Source: Methanobrevibacter sp. (GTDB taxonomy: Archaea > Methanobacteriota > Methanobacteria > Methanobacteriales > Methanobacteriaceae). Taken from it: a stretch of DNA of 64,000 nucleotides. The position numbers and the translations under genes are program-made. Below the pieces are notes generated by a model that saw nothing but the letters and a program-made list of their open reading frames with translations, did no database searches and was not told the DNA's origin. The DNA lies in assembly GCA_022775905.1 (NCBI GenBank), contig JALFJX010000012.1:1-64000 (forward strand), read 5' to 3'. Shown here piece by piece: positions 33,966-41,576 of this stretch. Positions within the stretch are counted from its first letter, which is position 1. Every line of letters starts with the position of its first letter.

Positions 33966-34655
33966 TTATTCGTCTAAAGAAATAATACTTATGTCATAAT
34001 TTGAGCCATCTTTAATATCAATCAAGACAGCACCATTATCTTTAAGCATACCTGGATTTGCCACATCAGTAGTTGTTCCAATCTTACTGAGAGATTTAGC
34101 TTCATGGATATGGCCGCAAACATTAATTTCAGGTTCAAATTCATGAATAGATTTCTGAATTCCAGAACTACCTACATGTTCACCATTGGAAACTCTGTCA
34201 GCGTCAGTATTGAATGGTGGAGCATGAGTTGCTAAAATTCTTACTTTAGGAACTTCAGTATTGTAGACATAATCATAATTAGCTAATAAATCATAAACTG
34301 ATCTGTAAATATGATCATCATCTGTTTCACCAGGTGTATTGAATGGAGTTGGGTTAGATCCTCCATAACCGAATAATATTGCATCACCATATGCAACAAT
34401 ATTATTGTGAAGACAAAATGCTACATCATTAATCGCATTACATATTCCATTTGGATCACAGTTACCTGGAAGAGCAATAACATCCACATCATATTCATAT
34501 ATTTTATTAATGAATGTTTCTACAAAATCCAAAGGTCCGAAGTCAGTAATATCTCCAAGGATTAAAACTAAATCAATATCATTATTGCCTAAATAAGTGT
34601 ATAAATTTTCGTTTTCTTCACCGTGAATATCACTTATTGCTAAAATTTTTGTCAT
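33966..34655 (-). CDS. Calcineurin-like metallophosphoesterase
   Basis: A 229-residue phosphoesterase with the family order of motifs: SDIHG (about 8-12), GDITDFG (about 33-39), GNCDPNG (about 64-70), ATHAPP (about 144-149) and GHIHEAKS (about 188-195). It coordinates two metals and likely cleaves a phosphodiester or phosphomonoester of small size. AAAGGTGATTTT, read as AGGTGATTTT, precedes ATG 34655. It is the third gene of a tight three-gene operon with DUF749- and DUF2096-like genes, 4 bp after the second. Confidence 0.85.
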   Translation of the reverse strand: MTKILAISDIHGEENENLYTYLGNNDIDLVLILGDITDFGPLDFVETFINKIYEYDVDVIALPGNCDPNGICNAINDVAFCLHNNIVAYGDAILFGYGGSNPTPFNTPGETDDDHIYRSVYDLLANYDYVYNTEVPKVRILATHAPPFNTDADRVSNGEHVGSSGIQKSIHEFEPEINVCGHIHEAKSLSKIGTTTDVANPGMLKDNGAVLIDIKDGSNYDISIISLDE

Positions 34656-34659
34656 AAAA

Positions 34660-35193
34660 TCACCTAATCTCATCAAAAAAGAAAGATCCCATTTCTTTTA
34701 AACCAGATTTGAGGTCTTCTTGGTCTCCATGTAATTGAACAGTTACATCATCATCAAATTCAATGATTAAACCATTCCATTCTGCAATTTCTTGAACTCT
34801 TTCTTCAGCTAAAGGAACTTTTAAGTTGATTCTACCAGTAGTTAAACCAGGAGGAGTATTAACTAAGAATTTTGATCGGGATTTTGCAAATTCAAATACT
34901 TCTTCTCCTCTCATGACTCTTTTTAATAAATCAATCCATTGATCAACATACTCTTCACCTTCTTCTTCAGCAATAGTTAAAAGAGTTCCTTGAATATTAT
35001 TTAAAGCCATCTCTGCTTTAGCTAAACCATTGATCAATTCAGGATGGGAAGGGTCTCTTCTGTATGAACTAATAGAAGACCTGATTAAGCCCATCTCAGG
35101 GTTAATTCCCTTAGGTATTTCATAACCTTTTTTTGCCAAATCAGTTATAAGACGTTGAAGAACTAACCAATTTTGTTCAGATGGTAAACTCAT
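34660..35193 (-). CDS. DUF2096-like protein
   Basis: A 177-residue soluble protein. It has conserved-looking features of an archaeal family I recall as DUF2096: an N-terminal helix (NWLVLQRLITDLAKKGYEIP), a middle EEEGEEYVDQWIDLLKRVMRG, and a C-terminal beta-rich part ending DDVTVQLHGD. It overlaps the upstream DUF749-like gene by 4 bp (ATGA) and lies 4 bp before the metallophosphoesterase. The three-gene unit is conserved in position only as far as can be seen here. Function unknown. The family name is from memory. Confidence 0.75.
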   Translation of the reverse strand: MSLPSEQNWLVLQRLITDLAKKGYEIPKGINPEMGLIRSSISSYRRDPSHPELINGLAKAEMALNNIQGTLLTIAEEEGEEYVDQWIDLLKRVMRGEEVFEFAKSRSKFLVNTPPGLTTGRINLKVPLAEERVQEIAEWNGLIIEFDDDVTVQLHGDQEDLKSGLKEMGSFFFDEIR

Positions 35194-35465
35194 AAATGGC
35201 CACCTATAATTTTTAAAGTAGTATGGTTAATTTTTGCATCTGCTTCTTTTAATTCAGCTTCGATTTCTGCAGTGCTTGAATAAGCATCTAAGAACAAAAC
35301 ATGGTGGGTAGAAGTACCTGCAATGTTTAAAATAGCCATTTCATCAGTAGATTTAAGTTCTCTTTTATCAATAGTTGCTTTAAATTGAACATAAGGTTCA
35401 TATTCTTCTGGAAGGTCGGAATATTTAAAGATTCCATCTAATGTTGCAACAAACATAATCTTCAC
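35190..35465 (-). CDS. DUF749-like protein
   Basis: A 91-residue protein. FVATLDGIFKYSDLPEEYEP near the N-terminus and HHVLFLDAYSSTAEIEAELK later match what I remember of the methanogen-specific DUF749 family. It has no membrane segment or cysteine. AAGAGGTGAAGATT precedes the ATG at 35465. It is the first gene of the operon 35465-33966, overlapping the second by 4 bp. Function unknown. Confidence 0.78.
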   Translation of the reverse strand: MKIMFVATLDGIFKYSDLPEEYEPYVQFKATIDKRELKSTDEMAILNIAGTSTHHVLFLDAYSSTAEIEAELKEADAKINHTTLKIIGGHL

Positions 35466-35649
35466 CTCTTATTTTTTAACATTTATTGATATCTAACTAC
35501 TCATATATAAACATGCTTACGAATAATTCGCATAAATACAAACAAAAAAATTTAAAATAAAAAAATGATTACCAATGCTGATAATCAATATCCAAAATGT
35601 GTTTTTAATGTCTAAAAAAAATAAGATAAAAGGATAGAAATCCTTAAAT

Positions 35650-36537
35650 CTATTCACCTAATGCTTTTTTGATAGCAGGGGTTGCATCAATTTGTTGAGC
35701 ATCGAAGGTTAAGTCATCAGCTGATAATCCCATAGCTAATCCATATAATTGAGCTAAGTGGAATACAGGAAGTGCAAAGTCAGTTCCGTATTTTTCGTTT
35801 ACTTCAACTTGACCTACATCAAATTGCATGTGACAGAAAGGACATACGTTAACAATTGCATCTACACCAGCAGCTGTCATATGGTCGAGTTTTTCTTTGG
35901 TGTAACTAGTAGTTACATCTTTATCTCTAGCTCTTAAACCTCCACCTGCACCGCAGCACATCATTTTGTCTTTGTAGTCTACAGATTTAGCACCAGTAAT
36001 TTCTACAAGGTCATCTAAAATAGATGGGTTTTCTGCTTGATCTTCAATACCAATAGTTTTGGTAGGTTTTAAGAAGTGGCATCCATAGTGAACAGCAACA
36101 TTTAAATCTAAAGGTTTTTCGATTAATGAAGCTAATTTTTCAAATCCAACATCATCTCTTAAAATTTGAGCGAAGTGTTTTACATTAATAGTTCCTTTGT
36201 ATTCTCTGCCAATTTCAGCTAAGTTAGCGTTGATTTTAGCTTTTTTATCTTCATCTTCTTGTAAGATGTGATTACATTCAAATAATGATCCGAAACATCC
36301 ATTACATTCGGTCATAATGTCTGCACCCATATCTTCAGCAAGAGTTAAGTTACGAGCTGCTACAGTAGCCCAAGTTTCTTCATCAAAAGAACCGAATACA
36401 CCAGGAGCAGGACAACAAGAAGCTCCTTCCATATCTTTTAATTCAATATCTAATGCTTCAAATAATTTTCTGGTAGCTTTTTCAACACCAGGATAACGGT
36501 TGTTCATAATACAACCTAAGAAGTATGCAATTTCCAT
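35650..36537 (-). CDS. hdrB: CoB-CoM heterodisulfide reductase subunit B
   Basis: A 295-residue HdrB with two CCG domains. Cysteine clusters are GCIMNN (9), SCCPAPG (about 41), CNGCFG (about 79), HYGCHF (about 153), MMCCGAGGG (about 193) and CPFCHM (about 232). These bind the two noncubane [4Fe-4S] clusters that split the CoM-S-S-CoB disulfide. It forms a complex with HdrA, HdrC and MvhAGD for flavin-based electron bifurcation. GGAGAGTTATAAT lies before the ATG. It follows hdrC by 18 bp, so the two are one operon. hdrA is not in the window. Confidence 0.96.
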   Translation of the reverse strand: MEIAYFLGCIMNNRYPGVEKATRKLFEALDIELKDMEGASCCPAPGVFGSFDEETWATVAARNLTLAEDMGADIMTECNGCFGSLFECNHILQEDEDKKAKINANLAEIGREYKGTINVKHFAQILRDDVGFEKLASLIEKPLDLNVAVHYGCHFLKPTKTIGIEDQAENPSILDDLVEITGAKSVDYKDKMMCCGAGGGLRARDKDVTTSYTKEKLDHMTAAGVDAIVNVCPFCHMQFDVGQVEVNEKYGTDFALPVFHLAQLYGLAMGLSADDLTFDAQQIDATPAIKKALGE

Positions 36538-36555
36538 ATTATAACTCTCCTCAAT

Positions 36556-37512
36556 CTATTCTTTTAATCCGCCGGTTGCTTCATCGTAACCAATTAATTC
36601 ATCAAAAGCGGTAATTTTACATAATTTTTGTACTTCAGCTAATGCTTCAGGATAAGCATGAGTTGTAGGTGGCACTTCAGGAAGACCAATTTTTGATCTT
36701 AAAGCTTTAACATTGTCATTAATAGGTACTGCATGACCAGTATTTAATACGAACACACCAGTCATTTTGTGAGCTTTAGCCATGTATCCAGCGTGAGCTG
36801 CGATGTTACGTGCTTTTTTGATGATTTCTACGATTTTAACACTTCTTAAACATCTTTCTTGGCAAGTGTAACAGGTAGTACACATCCATAAAGATTCATC
36901 AGAAATAACTTCTTCTTTTAATCCTAATAAACATTTTCTGACAATTTGTCTTACTTTATAAGGAGTTCTTCTTCCAGATGGGCATCCTCCACTACAGGTA
37001 CCACATTGGAAACAGTGTTTTACAGTTTCAATTCCAGCATCAATGAACTCAGCGGTGAAATCTGGATCACGATTACTATCATTTAATAATTCTTTATCAG
37101 TTAATAAAGTCATAGTATCTCTCTTTTTATCTTTATCATTTGAATTTTCTTCAACTTCCTCAACAACATCTTCTGTTGTTTCTTCTTCATCTTCAACAAC
37201 TTCAACTTCTTCAACAACTTCTGGTTCTTCTGGAGTTGCTTCTTCAACAACTTCAACTTCCTCAGGAGCCACTTCTTCAATAGTTTCAGCTTCTTCCACA
37301 ATTTCTTCAGATGAATCTTCTACAATTTCGATGTCTTTTTTGAAAGTTAAATCTTTTTCACTATCTTCCACTTCAGGAACGATAGTTTCTTCCATTTGTG
37401 AAGATGTAACTTCGACATCATTAGATGTGTTTGATACATCATTATTGATGTCTGTTTCTTCTTTATCTATATCTCCTTTGAACAAGGATTTAAGACGATT
37501 TATTATAGACAT
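36556..37512 (-). CDS. hdrC: CoB-CoM heterodisulfide reductase subunit C with acidic N-terminal extension
   Basis: The C-terminal 185 residues are normal HdrC, with CFQCGTCSGGCP and CTTCYTCQERC binding two [4Fe-4S] clusters. Before them is an unusual extension of about 130 residues. It starts SIINRLKSLFKG (a possible amphipathic helix), then becomes a low-complexity acidic region (repeats of EVVEE and PEEVEVVEE). GAGGTG lies 8 nt before ATG 37512, supporting use of the long form. Met131 or so (MTLLTDKELL, near 37110) with GAGAGAT upstream could be an internal start for canonical HdrC. Frame and codon use are continuous. The extension may anchor or tether the complex. Confidence 0.9.
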   Translation of the reverse strand: MSIINRLKSLFKGDIDKEETDINNDVSNTSNDVEVTSSQMEETIVPEVEDSEKDLTFKKDIEIVEDSSEEIVEEAETIEEVAPEEVEVVEEATPEEPEVVEEVEVVEDEEETTEDVVEEVEENSNDKDKKRDTMTLLTDKELLNDSNRDPDFTAEFIDAGIETVKHCFQCGTCSGGCPSGRRTPYKVRQIVRKCLLGLKEEVISDESLWMCTTCYTCQERCLRSVKIVEIIKKARNIAAHAGYMAKAHKMTGVFVLNTGHAVPINDNVKALRSKIGLPEVPPTTHAYPEALAEVQKLCKITAFDELIGYDEATGGLKE

Positions 37513-37609
37513 TAAAAACACACCTCGGATAATCATTGGACTATTTCCTCAAATCCTTAATTATACTCTTTAAAAAACCATATATAAAGGTTACTAAATT
37601 TTTTGATAG

Positions 37610-37628
37610 TGTAATCAAAAAGATTACA
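37610..37628. promoter_or_regulatory. Perfect 7-bp palindrome between two divergent promoters
   Basis: TGTAATC-AAAAA-GATTACA lies at 37610-37628. On the left is the hdrC TATA box (minus strand TTTATATA, about 37580-37588). On the right is the TATA-like TTTTTATAAACC (about 37636-37646) of the 37697 gene. It is thus placed to act on both, most likely as an activator or shared repressor site. Confidence 0.5.
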
Positions 37629-37696
37629 TCTTATGAAAAATTTTTATAAACCTAAAGATACAAATTAAAAATAAAAAGCAAATAGGAAAGAAATAA

Positions 37697-38440
37697 ATGA
37701 TAAAACAATTCGAAATCAAATCACATGACGGACCTGGAAGAGTTGGAAAAGTTGATGGTGAACTCACACCAAGAATATTTTTCAAAGAGGAATTGAAAAT
37801 TGCACCTAACCAAGGATCAGCACACAACATTGACCGTGAAATTGCAGAGTTCAATGTAAAAGAAACTTTAAGACTTGCTGAAGAAAATGTAGATATATGC
37901 GATATTGCAGTAATTCAAGGTTCTAAATACATTGATTTAAGAATCGAATGCATGAAAAAATTAGAAGAAATCGGATACAACGGATTCATAATAGCTAATG
38001 GTGATTCATTACTAACAAATTCAAGAGAACTTGTTGATGTTATTGTATCACTTAAAAAAGAAGCTAAAAAAACAAGTTATTTCATATTCCCATTTGCAGA
38101 ATTATCCTTCATGCCGATATTGACATATATGGGAATTGATGGATTTTTAGCAGACTCTGCAAACTATTATAGTTACTTGAATGTCTTGCAAACACCAACA
38201 AAATCATATGATTTGAATAACTATCCTATTTATGAAGACATTACCCAAGAAGATTTGGAAAAAAAGAATCTTGAAAATATGGAATTTGTAATAAAAGAAA
38301 TCCATGCACACATGAAAAACAGATCTTTGAGAAATCTTGTAGAGGAACGCTCAGGTACCACACCACAAAATATCTCAACCTTAAAAATACTTGATAAGAA
38401 TCATATGAATTACTTATTAGAGTATACACAATTATTCTAA
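37697..38440 (+). CDS. tRNA-guanine transglycosylase/ArcS-like protein (N-terminal type)
   Basis: A 247-residue protein starting KQFEIKSHDGPGRVGKVDGE. This matches the opening of archaeal TgtA2/ArcS proteins (FEIKSHDGPxRxGK). It also has IQGSKYIDLRIECMKKLEEI (about 75-95) and GFLADSANYYSYL. The full ArcS has several further domains (PUA and lyase), which are absent here, so this is a short relative. It may work with RaSEA in archaeosine formation or be a TGT-like paralog. AGGAAAGAAATAA precedes the ATG. It is transcribed away from hdrC through a shared control region and overlaps the next gene tail to tail by 4 bp. Confidence 0.7.
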   Translation: MIKQFEIKSHDGPGRVGKVDGELTPRIFFKEELKIAPNQGSAHNIDREIAEFNVKETLRLAEENVDICDIAVIQGSKYIDLRIECMKKLEEIGYNGFIIANGDSLLTNSRELVDVIVSLKKEAKKTSYFIFPFAELSFMPILTYMGIDGFLADSANYYSYLNVLQTPTKSYDLNNYPIYEDITQEDLEKKNLENMEFVIKEIHAHMKNRSLRNLVEERSGTTPQNISTLKILDKNHMNYLLEYTQLF

Positions 38441-38853
38441 AATTTTAATGAAGAAATAATATTTTTGAACTCGCTTTCAGATTCACCAGAAACGTCTAAT
38501 GTCCTTAGTTCGAAAATATATATTTCACCATTTTCAACAAAGACATAAGTATGGATGTCAAAGTTAATATCTGGAGTATCTATGTTAGCATGAAGTTTAA
38601 TGGCATCTTTTTCTGCAATCTGAACAAAATCAGAAGCTAAAACATTACCACCATCATTTGAAATTGCATCTTCCATGAATATTTTATAGTCATCAAGGTT
38701 TGTAGCAGTCGGAAAACTTACTGCATTAATCAAATTACCTTGGCCTTTTGACAATGTTGCTATGCAATCTGGATTTGATAGAATATCTGCTTTTTCAACT
38801 TCCCAACTGTCAGGATATTCAAAAATAATCTTTCCTGTATCAAATGTTCTCAT
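38437..38853 (-). CDS. Hypothetical protein, 138 aa
   Basis: This cytosolic protein has a beta-sandwich-like pattern: IIFEYPDSWEVEKAD (a PsbP/Mog1-like start), then VSFPTATNLDDYKIFME and an edge strand IYIFELRTLDVSG. The FxYPxxW opening is common in the Mog1/PsbP fold, but I cannot place it further. It starts 3 bp after the stop of the coiled-coil gene, so the two are likely an operon. Function unknown. Confidence 0.65.
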   Translation of the reverse strand: MRTFDTGKIIFEYPDSWEVEKADILSNPDCIATLSKGQGNLINAVSFPTATNLDDYKIFMEDAISNDGGNVLASDFVQIAEKDAIKLHANIDTPDINFDIHTYVFVENGEIYIFELRTLDVSGESESEFKNIISSLKF

Positions 38854-38856
38854 GAA

Positions 38857-39771
38857 TTATTCCTCTTTTTTTGATGAAACTTCAATAGTTTCAGGTTCTT
38901 CTTCAATAGTGTCAATATATTTAGAAAATGGTTCAGGAAGTTTTGGCATTACTTCTTTTAGGATTTCGGCAGCATCAAGTTCTAATGCTTGTCCTGAAAG
39001 CAATTGCTCCACATCAAATCCGAACTCAAATGGTTTAAGTAAATCATCAGTAGGGACTCTTAAATTAATTCTTTTTTTGTTCAATATCATTTTAAGAGTA
39101 CTAGTGTTTCTTATTTGTTCATTCATATCTTCAACAGCACTTTTTATATCATATGCTATAGCTTTATTTTTCTCATTTACTTCAAGTTTAGACTTTTCAA
39201 TGGATTTTTCCAAGTCCTCAACTAGCTGAGCATTTCTTCTGTTGATGTTTTCTCTTGCTTCATCAATGACAACATTAATAGCATTAAGAATAGATTTATT
39301 CAATTCAACATTATATGCTAAAATCATTTTGTTCTTGTAATCCAATTCTTTGAAAATAGCCACTCTCTCATCATCGATTCTGGTAATCTTTTTGTTTAGT
39401 TCATGAATTTCATCTTTTGCTTTTAAAAGTTCATCCTTATCAGTGAGTTGTTCCTTAAGAGAATCAACATCATCAAAAAATGATCCTTTGAGAGCTTGAA
39501 TCTGTTCATTTAATTTATCGATTTCTGCATCTTTTGCTTCAAGCCTGTGATAAAATTCATCAAGTTTAGAATCAGAAAATTGATTATCAATTAATGCCTC
39601 GTATTCACTTTGAGCCAATACTTTTACAAGGTCATTATCTTCAAAAGGATCTTCTTTTTTAAGACTTACCTGTTTCTGTTGAGATTCTTTTTCAACAGTA
39701 TTTCCCTCTTTATCTTTACTAGTATATTTTTTAGTATAAACTCTAACAGTTCTAAATTCCTCATTTTCCAT
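38857..39771 (-). CDS. Coiled-coil protein, about 304 aa
   Basis: Residues about 75-215 form a continuous coiled coil (LDEFYHRLEAKDAEIDKLNE, QLTDKDELLKAKDEIHELNK, then RRNAQLVEDLEKSIEKSKLE). The short N-terminal part (RTVRVYTKKYTSKDKEG) is basic and beta-like. A C-terminal globular part follows (LLKPFEFGFDVEQLLSG, PKLPEPFSKYIDTI), with an acidic tail. I choose ATG 39771 because GGGTG is upstream. A GTG at 39780 is possible. Likely structural or chromosome-related, but I do not recognise a family. It is cotranscribed with the 138-aa protein. Confidence 0.65.
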   Translation of the reverse strand: MENEEFRTVRVYTKKYTSKDKEGNTVEKESQQKQVSLKKEDPFEDNDLVKVLAQSEYEALIDNQFSDSKLDEFYHRLEAKDAEIDKLNEQIQALKGSFFDDVDSLKEQLTDKDELLKAKDEIHELNKKITRIDDERVAIFKELDYKNKMILAYNVELNKSILNAINVVIDEARENINRRNAQLVEDLEKSIEKSKLEVNEKNKAIAYDIKSAVEDMNEQIRNTSTLKMILNKKRINLRVPTDDLLKPFEFGFDVEQLLSGQALELDAAEILKEVMPKLPEPFSKYIDTIEEEPETIEVSSKKEE

Positions 39772-39852
39772 TATTGACACCCACTCTATAATAATAAGTA
39801 GATTAGTTTAATTTAAATAGTTAATGCTAAAAAAAAGAAAAAAAGAAAAAAA

Positions 39853-40011
39853 TTATTTAATTTTTTCCCTTTCAATCCATAACAACATTGCTTCTTCAAT
39901 CGCTTTTGAATACCAGCCAGTTTTGAAAAGCATCTTACTGGATGCAATTTTGCGAAATACCAAATCAACATCATTATTGATACTAATTGTAACACGCCTG
40001 TTTCGAGTCAT
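39853..40011 (-). CDS. Ribbon-helix-helix DNA-binding protein, 52 aa
   Basis: Starting at ATG 40011, MTRNRRVTISINNDVDLVFR reads as an RHH beta strand (RVTISIN) followed by two helices (DLVFRKIASSKM, SKAIEEAMLLWIERE). The size and order are those of small archaeal CopG-like repressors. A longer frame to 40065 has no supporting site. The region upstream (40048-40094) carries a 46-bp sequence repeated at 40967-41014, possibly its operator. The target is unknown. Confidence 0.68.
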   Translation of the reverse strand: MTRNRRVTISINNDVDLVFRKIASSKMLFKTGWYSKAIEEAMLLWIEREKIK

Positions 40012-40047
40012 ACAAATAGATAGTTTATACAAGTTAATAAATGTTTT

Positions 40048-40094
40048 AGTGCAGTTTAAGGACAATTTAATGTATAATTTTTAATATTGAAATT
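40048..40094. repeat. 46-bp repeat, copy 1, upstream of the RHH gene
   Basis: It contains TGCAGTTTAAGGACA, then TTAATGTATAATTTTTAAT and ATTGAAAT. The second copy (40967-41014) differs in about four positions and one 1-bp gap. It lies at the promoter of the RHH gene and includes a TATA-like TTATACAT on the minus strand. Confidence 0.6.
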
Positions 40095-40262
40095 ATATAT
40101 CCAATTCAATGAATTATCAGTTCATCAATAACATCACAAATATTATAAAAAGACAGTGATTTAAAATAATAAAAATATAATATAAAAATTATTAAAATGG
40201 ATATAATACTAATATCCATAATAAATAACTTTACAAATCATACTCATTAAAAAAAAAAAGAT

Positions 40263-40740
40263 TATTCTACAGTTTGATCATTAATTAATAATTGAGTTAA
40301 GTAATTTTGTTTTCCAATCATTTTACATAATTCCAATTGTTGCTCACTCCAACCCATATCATCTTCTTCATCTTTAAGATATACTTTCATTAAGTCATAG
40401 GTTGTTGCATCAAAAATTCCAGATTCCATAAATTCATTGACTAATGCAATTCCTTCAACAGATACGTCATAATCATGTTCAATGAATTCTACAATATCAG
40501 TAAATATTGGAGCTTCAGGAGCTGCTTCTTGTTTGATTTCTCCACCTAATCCAATATACGATCCATGAATTGTTCAACAAAATCTAATTCTTCAGTTGCA
40601 TGAGCAGCATATTTATCTCCAAGGGATTGAAATCCTAATCCTGCGAAGATTTTACCTTGAATTCTGTGTCCAAATGAATTTGCTGCTAATCCAGTTACAA
40701 GAAATTGTAAAGTTTCAATAGTTTTTTCTTTATCGGCCAT
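40263..40740 (-). pseudogene. Ferritin-like protein with one frameshift
   Basis: The N-terminal part from ATG 40740 (ETLQFLVTGLAANSFGHRI, ATEELDFVEQFMDRILD) stops at TAG 40546-40548. One missing base (TTAGG read as TAGG) restores the frame: LGGEIKQEAAPEAPIFTDIV, GIALVNEFMESGIFD and KDEEDDMGWSEQQLELCKM. It ends at 40263. The resulting 158-residue protein is a four-helix ferritin-like domain with iron ligand pairs (EELxFVEQ, then DEEDDMG and EQQLE). It may store or oxidise iron. Only one base stands between an intact and a dead gene, so sequence error is possible. Confidence 0.78.
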
Positions 40741-40966
40741 AATATCACCAATTAATGACTTAATCTTATTAAGTCTTATATTGTTCTATAATATACAAAC
40801 TATTTGAATTTATTGTACAAAATTTACAGAGCACCAGTAAAACTCAAAAAACATCTTTTTAAATATTTCAACCATTTTTTGAATAATTCTTAAAAAACTC
40901 GCATTCAGACCACTATAAAATTTTTAATATCCCCAATATAATAATATTGCCTTTTTCAATGATTTA

Positions 40967-41014
40967 ATGCAGTTTAAGAACACATTAATGTATAATTTTT
41001 AATATTGAAATTTT
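40967..41014. repeat. 46-bp repeat, copy 2
   Basis: It is about 90 percent identical to 40048-40094, sharing TGCAGTTTAAG and TTAATGTATAATTTTTAAT. It lies between the ferritin-like gene and the 41023 gene. No RHH gene follows it, so it is either a relic promoter or a second operator site. Confidence 0.55.
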
Positions 41015-41022
41015 AAAAATAA

Positions 41023-41478
41023 TTATAAAGGGAGATTTTTGGATTTGACTTTTGCCTTCAGATTATTCAAATTTCCGGAAATAATTGAAATTTTTTCACC
41101 ATCAATTTCAGCAGTATAAATCCATGCATTTTCAAAATGAGAGAAATGACCATCATTTCTTATTTCAGCATTATGCAAAGCAAGAATCTCCTTTTTCTGA
41201 ATTGCCAGCATATCAATTTTATGTATTGCCAAGTAAAAATTTCTAAAATTAGAATTTCCCTTTAAACCCTTTACAAACCAATCCATTACAATATCCTTAT
41301 CAATCCCAACAATAGATGCTGCCCTAAAAATAGAATTATATGTTTTATATGCTTCAATAACTTTCAATTGATCATTATCAAAACTTTTAAATGAATAATT
41401 CCCATGTTTCAATTGTTCATGCCTTAATTTTGATTTTAAAGAATTATTCCTTATTTGTAAACTATTTAATACATTCAT
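41023..41478 (-). CDS. Hypothetical protein with homeodomain-like HTH, about 151 aa
   Basis: The centre, FRAASIVGIDKDIVMDWFVK, looks like a three-helix homeodomain-like HTH as found in terminase small subunits or recombination proteins. The preceding segment QLKVIEAYKTYNSI and following GLKGNSNFRNFYLAIHKIDM support this. The C-terminal part, AWIYTAEIDGEKISIISGN, is beta. I choose ATG 41478 (NVLNSLQ). ATG 41487 is possible. It is a basic protein, 151 residues. The repeat near 40967-41014 lies at its 3' end. Phage-like origin is possible but unproven. Confidence 0.55.
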   Translation of the reverse strand: MNVLNSLQIRNNSLKSKLRHEQLKHGNYSFKSFDNDQLKVIEAYKTYNSIFRAASIVGIDKDIVMDWFVKGLKGNSNFRNFYLAIHKIDMLAIQKKEILALHNAEIRNDGHFSHFENAWIYTAEIDGEKISIISGNLNNLKAKVKSKNLPL

Positions 41479-41542
41479 CAATACCATTTTTGTTTTTAAC
41501 CATTAATAATATTAACATATTATTTATTAAAAAGTAAATAAA

Positions 41543-41562
41543 TTAGTATACAAGTAAACTAA
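41543..41562. promoter_or_regulatory. Imperfect palindrome at the promoter of the dehydrogenase gene
   Basis: TTAGTATAC (41543-41551), AA and GTAAACTAA (41554-41562) pair with one mismatch. It lies 15 bp before the ATG 41577 and next to the likely promoter. The size and symmetry fit a MarR-type operator, and a MarR gene sits at the far end of this gene. Confidence 0.45.
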
Positions 41563-41576
41563 TAGAGGTTTTTGAA

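Noticed and set aside
37043-37573. Long Ser/Thr-rich plus-strand frame (about 176 residues)
   Set aside because: It lies opposite the Glu/Val-rich part of HdrC. GAA/GAG repeats read backward give TTC/CTC and Ser-rich products, so it is a shadow of the acidic extension.
39853-40065. Longer 70-residue start for the RHH protein
   Set aside because: The extra residues are not RHH-like and overlap the repeat at 40048-40094. ATG 40011 gives a normal-sized RHH protein.
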